Origin: Monodelphis domestica
Taxonomy: Eukaryota > Chordata > Mammalia > Didelphimorphia > Didelphidae
NCBI RefSeq assembly: GCF_027887165.1
Contig: NC_077232.1
Location: 49,694,028-49,758,027, forward strand
Reading direction: 5' to 3'
Length of the DNA: 64,000 bases
In this document: positions 56,225-64,000 of the stretch, in pieces
Position numbering within the stretch: the first letter of the stretch is position 1
How the letters are laid out: each line of letters opens with the position of its first letter
The notes under the pieces: generated by a model
What the model was told of the DNA's origin: nothing
The model's input: the letters and a program-made list of their open reading frames with translations, nothing else
Database searches by the model: none
Made by a program: the position numbers and the translations under genes

Positions 56225-56390
56225 GTCTGACATATCAATCAATCAATCAACCTTAAGTACCAACTATGTGCCAGATACTGTGCTAGGCACTGGACATGTA
56301 GAAAAGAAGCAAAAGATAGTCCCTGCCCTCTAGGAGCTTACACTCTAATGGGGGCTACATAGGTAGCCTTTAATAAATGCTTGGTGATGG
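56225..56390 (-). mobile_element. L2 3' end, antisense
   Basis: (AATC)n then AAGTACCAACTATGTGCCAG, TGTGCTAGGCACTGGACATG, CTAGGAGCTTACACTCTAAT. Confidence 0.88.
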
Positions 56391-57050
56391 ACTGATTATT
56401 AAACAAAGGATTGCCCTACAATGGCTGGGTGTTTTAGTGTTTCGTGAACCTTGACATGGAATGGAGGGACCTGGCTCTCTACTTCAGAGCAGACCTAGTC
56501 ATCCCATGATTATTTTCTGTCCATTTACTGAAAATTGAAGAGAGACTTTTTGGTTGGCTGCTGAGGCAGAACTGGATACGTATACAAAGGACCTAATTAC
56601 TCATCCTTGACCTCAGTCTCTTTTCTTTCCTGGCTATGTGTGAGCCCCCAGGCAGAGGGAGTCCTACTGGCCAACCTCCCCACTCTTGTCAGCATGGAGT
56701 CAGGAGCATATGGCTCTGCTATTCCTTCTATCCCTCTTTTATCTATTCTTTACTGTTCTTGGCTGAAGGATTATTGTAGATGGAATGAAGTAGGGTACAG
56801 CCTTGAAAGCTTTGAAAGATCAAGAGAGCCTCTAGAGTTTCTGGAAGCTAGAGTTTATGCCAGAGGGTTGGGGCAGCCAAACCCAGTCTTCCACATAATC
56901 TGCAGCAGTAGATTTGCCCTTTAGTCAAGATACTAGAACTTACAAACAAGAGCAACCCTGTCCATTTGGCTTCACCAAAACTGGAAATGCGCTTGATAAA
57001 ATGAACACAGTGTGGTAACAACTTTTAAGGTTGAGACTACTGCCCCCAGG
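56391..57050. other. No recognised feature
   Basis: Contains a 105-codon open frame at 56607 with no recognisable domain; not called. Confidence 0.4.
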
Positions 57051-57058
57051 GCCTAGGG

Positions 57059-58223
57059 CAGTGATAGTGAACCTTTTAGAGATAGAATACAGGGCCCCCA
57101 CTCCCTAGACCTAGTGCCATGCCCCTTCCCCCCCATCCCCCTCTTACCCCACATGGGGGAGGGGGAAAGTGCTCCCATTGGGTTGCTGGATGGGGCAGGG
57201 CAGGTGAAGTGAAGAATGTCCTTAGTGAGTGTAGAAAGGGGGAGGGGAATGGCCTGAGCACCCCACTCCCCTACAGCTCTGCCACCTATGAGCTGCTGTA
57301 AGGGGTAAATTTAGGATTGAGACTGAATATAAATTTAGTTGGTCACCAGGGATTTAATTTCTAAATCCCAATAAAAATACTCAAGTCAGTTTGGGAATTT
57401 TATGGTGGTTTAATTACTATAGAGGGAAGGAATTAAGAAGAAGAGAGAGGGAAAGGGGTATAATATTTCTCTGGCCTAGTCTGAGCCAAGGGGAGTTCAG
57501 AGAACTTCCAGCCATGAGGCCTCCTCCGAGATGAGGGGCATCCTAGGAGGATGGCGTTTTAGGAAAGGTAAAAGAAAAAAGGAATCAGCCTAAACTCTGA
57601 GAGAGCTCAGGGAAGACGCCTCACCTGACCCACCCCAAGATGCCAAGGCACCAAAACGCTGCCACGAGCCAAACTGCTAGTAGAACCCAATGTCTCCAAG
57701 AGAGAGACCCCCGAGCTCAACTCCTCTACTGCCAAAGAGAGACTGGCAAGAGGAAGTCCCAAGAATATATAGACTTTTTTTTTACATCACTTCCTGCATC
57801 TCATATGTACCAATGGTAGCTTAAGCTTGACTTAGGACAGCCCAGGGGATCTGTCAGCTGTTTCTGACTTGTCATTTGCTAGCACATGTCTTTCATAGGC
57901 TATCCTTCTCAACACTTAATCCTTAAGTAGGGGTGTATACATTCCTGATTGCTAGACTAAGCAGGGTAGAGTAAATCTAAAATTCACACTGCCCACTTTA
58001 CCCCCTGTGTACTACCATTGACTGCAGTCCAGAGTGTCAAGGATGTGAAAAAATGTCATCAAAACATGGTGGAGAGGGGGAAGGAGCAGCTCCACCCAAA
58101 TCCCTCTTCCTCTCTAGTAATGAACTCTGGGGGTGGGAGGTGGGAAGGGAGGGTGGCCAAGTGCCCACAGAGAGCTCTCTGTGTGCTATCTTTGGCACCC
58201 ATGCCATAGGTTCACCATCACTG
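57059..58223. mobile_element. hAT-type element split by a solo LTR
   Basis: Terminal inverted repeats CAGTGATAGTGAACCT (57059) and the complement of AGGTTCACCATCACTG (ending 58223) match at 15 of 16. Flanking 8-mers GCCTAGGG (57051-57058) and GCCTAAAG (58224-58231) are the hAT-sized target duplication. Without the LTR at 57297-57988 and one copy of its 4-bp duplication the element is about 470 bp, with no transposase, so non-autonomous. Confidence 0.88.
57297..57988 (-). mobile_element. Solo LTR (ERV1-like), antisense, nested in hAT
   Basis: 692 bp, TG...CA on both strands (plus-strand edges TGTAAGGGGTAAAT and CTAAAATTCACA), with 4-bp TSD CTGC at 57293-57296 and 57989-57992. Minus-strand reading shares GGTGACCA...TTTACCCCTTA and the ACTTAAGGATTAAG-type 5' part with the LTR at 48677. 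A 4-bp duplication is typical of gammaretrovirus-like ERVs. No internal viral genes. Confidence 0.88.
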
Positions 58224-58231
58224 GCCTAAAG

Positions 58232-58756
58232 AATGAAGCAGTACAGGGGAAAGTGTATCTCTATTTAAGAGGATGTTTTATGCTTCTATTCTTCCTAGAT
58301 TGGCAAACATCCTTTTGTAAACAAGCTAATTAACATTAATTAGTTAAATTGGAGGCTAGCAATAATGTAAGGAAGATACAAATTGTAACTATTGATTTGA
58401 TATTGAGGAAAACACATCAGAATTGGGGTTCAAGTATATAGTATTAAAAAAATCCTTTCCCCTAAGGGGTATTATTAAAACCCTGAAGAGAAAACAAAGT
58501 CAAATTATTTCCCCCTGACCCAAAGTATTGCCTTTTGATAAGGAAGAAAGGACAGAAAACATGCCTTCACTGATGTTTATACCAAGGGTCTCCTCCTTAA
58601 TAGGCAGGCATTTGAACCAGATAAGCCAAAAAGCTTTATTTCATCTGGGACTTAGTTTCTTCTTTTGTACCATGTACAGATTGCATTCTGTGATCTTTCC
58701 TTTCTAAATTCTGATCCTTTCCTTTGTGTATTTTATGTAAGGAAAGAACTTCATAT
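58232..58756. other. No recognised feature
   Basis: AT-rich non-coding DNA. Confidence 0.4.
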
Positions 58757-58973
58757 TTTATTTTATTATTAAACCCTTACCTTCTGCCTTAGAATCAATA
58801 CACCTTTCCAGTCAATACACTGTTCCAAGGCAAAAGGACAGTAAGGGCTAGGCAATTGGGGTTGTGATTTGCCCAGGGTCACACAGTTAGGAAGTGACTG
58901 AGACCACTTTTGAACCCAGGTCCTCCTGAATCTAGGCCTTGCACTCTATCCACTGAGCCACCCAGCTACCCCT
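58757..58973 (-). mobile_element. SINE1-type element, antisense
   Basis: AAACCCTTACCTTCTGCCTT...CACTGAGCCACCCAGCTACCC. Flanks share AACTTCAT (58747 and 58977), a diverged target duplication. A short internal AATACAC duplication lies near 58797-58820. Confidence 0.92.
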
Positions 58974-59199
58974 GAAACTTCATGTTATAAAGAAATCTAC
59001 AGACAGATCACTAGATAGATATAAAAAATCATGAAACTAAGACTCACAGGTATACAAATAGACCCAAGTTCCCATATATCCAAGAATATGGGGAACCTTT
59101 AGAATGTTTTGGAATGGAGATGATCCTGGGTTCCCAAAGGTTATGCTAGTGTTGCATAAATGCTGAGTCCTACCATGCTTAAGAAAATAGATTTAGAGC

Positions 59200-59350
59200 T
59201 AGTCATCAAGTCCACATATTCTCCTCCTTCCCTATTTTACAAAGGAAGAAACTGAAGAAGCCTAGTGGTTAATAACTTCTCCAAATTTATACAAGTAGTA
59301 AATAGCAGAGATAGGATTTGAACTCAGGTCTCAAAATCCAGGACATTTTT
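59200..59350 (-). mobile_element. MIR-type SINE, antisense
   Basis: CCTATTTTACAAAGGAAGAA, ACTGAAGAAGCCTAGTGGTT, GATTTGAACTCAGGTCTCAA. Confidence 0.75.
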
Positions 59351-59379
59351 TCACTTTGATGAGGCTATGTGAAAGACTT

Positions 59380-59500
59380 CAAATGCCAATGGCTAGAATG
59401 CTGGACCAGAAAGCCCCAGATATGATTCCCATCTGAGACACTTACTAGCTATGAAGATGTCGGAAATTCCTTCCAGCTTTAAATCTATGATCCTATGAAT
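59380..59500 (+). mobile_element. MIR-type SINE
   Basis: ATGGCTAGAATGCTGGACCA, CCATCTGAGACACTTACTAG, TTTAAATCTATGATCCTATG. Confidence 0.7.
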
Positions 59501-59875
59501 TTGAGACTAGAGAGAAGTAAATCTTTTATCCCAGGACTATCTTCAAGAAATGTAATCTGACATCCAGAAAATGCTGGCCACAAGACTATGGATTGTTTTG
59601 CTCAGTCATCCACAAAGACATACTAGAACATATAGGTGTTATGATCACTGTTAATGACAGGAAGGTCAATATTCCTGAAATTCAACAATCATGAGTTCAT
59701 GACATTTTTAGTGAATTATTTACATGTTAAGTACTGACTAACATTGATTGATCTTGACCAAAAACCAATGCAGGCATTCTTTACTCTTTATCTTCACAAT
59801 TATGTCTTGTTTCCACTAGCAAGTTTCAGATAGGTGTGATCTGCTTCTCTTCTAATTTAGATTATTTTTGAGTCT

Positions 59876-60066
59876 TCCCAAAGCCAAAGATTATGTCCTT
59901 TTCCTCTCTCTAACCTCAGAGACTCACACATAGGAAGTGTTTCATAAAGAAGCAAGGTGACAGAGTAACTGCTTTGGAGACAGAAGACAATGTTGTTGTT
60001 GTATATAATGCATAGTATCTAGTGCATTCCCATTCAGGAAGACCTTCCTTGGCATCCTGCTTCAGA
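59876..60066 (+). mobile_element. L2-tail/CORE-SINE-head composite, copy 1
   Basis: AAGTGTTTCATAAAGAAGCA joins an L2-like tail to a SINE head (GCAAGGTGACAGAGTAACTG...CATTCAGGAAGACCTTCC). The same junction recurs at 61316-61500. Confidence 0.5.
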
Positions 60067-60792
60067 TGCTTACTAAGCAGCTGTGTGAAATCACATATGG
60101 TACCCAAGAGTCAACATCAGTATCAAAGAGTCAATATCAGCTGCATCAAACCCATATAAAATATTTTAATTTGTGTAGGCTTTCACTACTGAGATGATAC
60201 CATAGCAAAATGCAATAGAATATCCCAATATTTTGGTAACCTTTAAAATTTCAGAATCCCACAAACTTCGATGGGACTTGTATTTATGAAGTTCATTGAA
60301 TCATCTGTATTTTATGTTTGAAAGGCACAACTGGCATCCTTGTGTAGAGGAAGCCTTGAAACCATTCATTCTTTCCTGCGCCATTTCTTCAAGAGTTCAT
60401 TTGTTTTTTTGTTTTTTCCCCCCAACCTGATCAATACCTCCTTTTCTTCCATTAACAGAAGTAATCAGAGACTCCTCCTTTTGTTACTCTAATCCCTTTG
60501 GGGAAAGAGGCTACTACTTTTAGGTTGATCATTCAAAGGACCCTGCTTTGGTCACTTCCCTGACTACTTCAAGGAAGGAATCTTTCTTGGACTGATCAGA
60601 AAGGGGGAGCAGGATATTGTTTCAGAATTAACAGTTAAAGAAATACTAATAATGGTTTCTCTTTCATAGTAATCAAAAGACTTCAGAGTAGGAAAATTTT
60701 GAGATATTTTTAAATATTGTATTTCTTTAACATAGGAGGAGATTCTGCATTCCACATCTCTAAGATTACCAAGAATAAACAGGCTCTATGGG
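60067..60792. other. No recognised feature
   Basis: AT-rich non-coding DNA. Confidence 0.4.
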
Positions 60793-60800
60793 GTTTAAAG

Positions 60801-60988
60801 CAGAAATATCAAACTCAGTAGAAACAAGAGCAGATAAACCATAAATAAGGATCCTATTTGACTGCATATTGACTCAGAAAACCAAAAATTAATATTATCC
60901 ATATTCTAATATATTTTTATTTAGTCAAATATTTCCCAATTACATTTAATCTGGTTTGGGCTACTGGGGCATATGCTTGACACCTCTG
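60801..60988. mobile_element. Non-autonomous hAT element (MITE), 188 bp
   Basis: Termini CAGAAATATCAAACTC and GCTTGACACCTCTG; perfect 8-bp TSD GTTTAAAG at 60793-60800 and 60989-60996. Same family as 51596, inverted relative to it. Confidence 0.9.
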
Positions 60989-61315
60989 GTTTAAAGATTT
61001 AAAAATGGAACTTCACCAGAAAAGTAGCTAAAATAAATAGTAACAACCAATAGGTCTTTTTAATCACTAAATGACATTTTTATAACATGTTTATAGATCA
61101 TGTGTTCAAAGGGTAAATTCAGTTCTTTTGCCACTGACAGACAGACCAGGTTGAACCAGAAAATAATCTCTGGCACAAGTGTTTGGCCCAGCCCAGATTC
61201 AGGCCCTGGGAACATTTGAATTTGGCCCATTTGTGCTTCTGTTCTAGAGATAGGTAAACTGAAATGTGGTAGTACTTGGGACAACAAAGCTTGAGATTGT
61301 AGGGGAGACATTTCT

Positions 61316-61500
61316 TCCTGAAGCCAGAGATTATGCCCGTTTCATCTTTTCTAACCCCAGAGCCTACCATAGAAAGTGTTTCATAAATATGCAAGGTGGT
61401 ACAATAGAGTATCTTCTTTGGAGACAAGTTGTATATAGAATATAGTAGCAACTGGATTCCTGGTCAGGAAGACCTTCCATGGTATCCTGCTTCTGGGAGT
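61316..61500 (+). mobile_element. L2-tail/CORE-SINE-head composite, copy 2
   Basis: GAAGCCAGAGATTATGCCCG, AAGTGTTTCATAAATATGCA, GGTCAGGAAGACCTTCCATG align along the copy at 59876. Confidence 0.5.
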
Positions 61501-61807
61501 TGTATCTCTTCTCAGTTTAGGAAGAGAGGAAGAATAATGTGAGATCAAGACTGGAGGGCAGGTTGTTTTCCTCCCAATGAATTCAGGAATTTTGAGGATC
61601 TCTCCAGAGGGGAAAAAGATAAGAAGGAGGTGACCAGGCTTCTCTTGACACAAAAGTACTGAAACAACCATGATAGCAGGATTAGCTGCAATTCTCTTCC
61701 TCAATTCAAGTTTTTAGGGACCCTTTCTCTAAATAGACAAGCAGAGAAGTGCAGGTGGTTTTCTTTTGTTTTATATCATGGGCAAGTAATCTGGTAGCTG
61801 GAATCAA

Positions 61808-61920
61808 ACCTCATACTGCTCCTAAATTTCAGTCCCTTCTCTGGTCTTTGGATCTGGAGCTCCCTTTTGCATTGATCTCTCTGCCTTCACAGTTCTCATC
61901 AGGTGCTCTGTTACCAGCTA
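61808..61920 (+). repeat. ~110-bp direct repeat, copy 1
   Basis: CCTCATACTGCTCCTAAATT to CATCAGGTGCTCTGTTAC recurs at 63681-63790 with few mismatches. Family not recognised. Confidence 0.85.
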
Positions 61921-62179
61921 CCAGAGCTCTGAACAACAACAACAACAATTGGCAGTCCTTTAAAAAAAATCCTGGGCATTTTATACATTTAATTTTTAAA
62001 TTTTTCACATTTAAAAAAACTAAACTGTCCTTTCCAATATTCTAATTGAGCATTTTTTTTAAAAAAGCCCCACATCCCCAAATAGCTCAGTGCACATATT
62101 CAAATCCAACAAGAAAGATTCCCTCATTAACCATGTCCTAATATGTAGGTCTCTTTCTGCATCCTAGGGTCATCACCTT

Positions 62180-62960
62180 TCTATTAGGAAGTGAGTGATA
62201 CGTTTTATTTTCATTCTTTTGGACTCATGGTTTACGCATCACTATATAAATAAGAGTTTTAAAGTCTTTTAGAGTTGTTTTTCTCCATAATGTTATCATT
62301 GTACAAATTGTTCTCATCTCTATTTTCTTTCCTCTGTATCCATTTATAAAGGTCTTCCCCATTTCCTCTAAAATTACATTATTTTTCCTTCCACAGTAAC
62401 ATTTCCCTACATTGATATACTACAATTTGTCTGATGATTCCCCAATAAGAGGATACAGGCTACCACCCAAAGAACCAATTTAAATATATATAATATATTA
62501 CAGATAAAGCCTTTTTGTCTTTCTTTGATTTCTTTGGGGGTAGAGGTCTAATAACTTTGTAGCTAGGGCATAGTTTGCTGACCTTCTGGGGAAAGTTCCA
62601 AATTGTTTCCTAGAGAGGCTGGTGTAATTTATGGCTTCAGTTCATTAGTGTACCTGTTTTTCCACAGCCCCTCCAACATTCATCATATTTCTCCTTTGTG
62701 TTTTTTTCCAAAATTGGAAGTACTTATCCTACATCTTGCTGTACTTCCTTCAACTGGTTATGATGGACACCCACTTATAATTAAATCCTTTTAAAAATGA
62801 TTATTTTAAAGACTGTATTTGGTAGATCTAATCTTATTTCTTATAAAGGTCTCTGGTTGGCCACTTCCTTAAAATTTCTTGGTACTCTTTTGTTTGCAGT
62901 TTAATAGTATAGAACAGCAAAGGGACTAGTGGGAAAGGAGTAGGAGTGGGAGAATCAGGC
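62180..62960 (-). mobile_element. Old L1 3' half, antisense
   Basis: CCATAATGTTATCATTGTAC, TTGTCTGATGATTCCCCAAT, GACCTTCTGGGGAAAGTTCC, CACAGCCCCTCCAACATTCA follow the antisense L1 order; strongly decayed. Confidence 0.7.
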
Positions 62961-63680
62961 TGCATCTCAAATCCCCTCCTCTCTTTTCCCATGGAACAGA
63001 ATGTCTGTGCTCTTTAACCAAAGGAATAATCAAAGCCATTTCTTAACTAAACTTCCAAAAGCAGAATTACTATGAACTTGGACCATTTAATAACCCTTCT
63101 CATCATATACAAGTCCAACATAGTAACGTAATGTTACAAAGGCTTGGAAGATGCAATATATTTTAATTAAAATGCAACAAAGAATACTCATACCTGATCC
63201 CATAGACAGTTAACAAAATTTCCTACCCACTGCCCCTACCAATTGTGGAATCCCCTATGTATAAGGCTCCAAACAGTCACTCTCTATTTATTAGCTCCAC
63301 TCTAGGGTTGAGAGTCCTCTCCCACTGCCTCAAAATGTGGAAAAACTCAGGATCAGGAGATATCCTCCCACCCACACCCCTTCTCTGGACCTGCATAGTT
63401 TACCTGATACTAAAGAGGGGTATGGTGATCTAGGGTTTTAAAATTAATAATCAATAACTAAATATTATATTTTATAAAGTTTTATTAATAATAACTAAAG
63501 CAAAAGAACTGCCTGACTTCAACTGGGTCACAGGTTCAAAAGAGGATGAGGGAAGGGTTACAGCCACTTAAATACAATCACAAAAAACATGGGGACACAA
63601 GAAAAATGGAATTTTGGGAAATTCTAAGGGACTTCTGGGGGATGAAGTCCAAAGGCTCAAAATCTCCATTTATACATTTG
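62961..63680. other. No recognised feature
   Basis: Non-coding. No repeat named. Confidence 0.4.
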
Positions 63681-63790
63681 TACCTCATACTGCTCCTAAA
63701 TTCCAGTTCCTTCTCTGGTCGTTGGATCTGGAGCTCCCTTTTGCACTGACCTCTCTGCCTTCTCAGTTGCTCATCAGGTGCTCTGTTACT
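63681..63790 (+). repeat. ~110-bp direct repeat, copy 2
   Basis: Matches 61808-61920 from CCTCATACTGCTCCTAAATT through GGTGCTCTGTTAC. The open frames HTAPKFQSLLWSLDLELPFA and HTAPKFQFLLWSLDLELPFA reflect the shared DNA. Confidence 0.85.
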
Positions 63791-64000
63791 TGTTCCCACT
63801 GAGAATTGGTAACTTCACTTTCCTACTGTCTTGCTAAAAATGTGATAGCTCTAGCCAGGTCCAGCTACCATGGGCTAATCACTACATCTCCAGCTTCTTT
63901 AGGAAGATGCTCTGGTGGTTACACAAAAGGCAGCTGGGAAGCCCTGGTGACTTATCCTTCTCACCAGACAGTCATCAGCCTTCTCCCTTTCCCCCCTTGC

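Noticed and set aside
45660..64000. LGR4 first exon expected downstream of LIN7C
   Set aside because: No CpG-rich exon with a signal peptide and leucine-rich repeat start is visible; it probably lies beyond the window.

Overview
This is vertebrate nuclear DNA, almost certainly from a marsupial. An opossum such as Monodelphis fits best, but I could not test that. The evidence is the repeat content. There are at least 15 copies of a tRNA-headed SINE whose head reads like GGGGCAGCTAGGTGGCTCAG and whose 3' end reads like GGAACCAATAC...GGTAAGGGTTT; I recognise it as the marsupial SINE1/WSINE type. There are also marsupial-type L1 3' ends, many old L2 and MIR/CORE-SINE copies, hAT relics and solo LTRs. 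No prokaryotic-style gene, tRNA gene, rRNA gene or CRISPR array is present.

One protein-coding gene is supported, LIN7C on the + strand. It has five coding exons (29824-29860, 37519-37637, 37891-37962, 41421-41630, 42176-42331) that join in frame to 197 codons, the known length of mammalian LIN7C. The product has an N-terminal L27 domain and a C-terminal class I PDZ domain. It is the small scaffold of the CASK/LIN2-LIN7-LIN10 polarity and synaptic complex. Exon 1 lies in the only clear CpG island (about 29510-30290). The start codon sits in a full match to the TISU element, with an NRF1-like site and a G-quadruplex motif upstream. The 3' UTR is about 3.3 kb and ends near an AATAAA at 45627.

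Layout. 1-29500: intergenic DNA upstream of LIN7C, made of L1, L2, MIR and SINE copies, a five-copy AT-rich tandem array (8403-9318) and two long (GGAA)n arrays (13092 and 15124). 29510-45660: LIN7C, with repeats in introns 1 and 3. 45660-64000: intergenic DNA downstream, rich in LTRs and hAT elements, with a solo LTR nested in a hAT element at 57059-58223. In human, from memory, BDNF and its antisense RNA lie on the 5' side of LIN7C and LGR4 on the 3' side. No exon of those genes is recognised here.

I found no new multi-gene system. The points most worth checking are the TISU/CpG-island promoter and its possible divergent transcription, the AT-spaced tandem array, the nested and target-site-bracketed transposons, and a few repeat-free islands that could be conserved regulatory DNA. 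Repeat family names come from recognition by eye, not from a database search. Edges are approximate unless a target-site duplication (TSD) is given.
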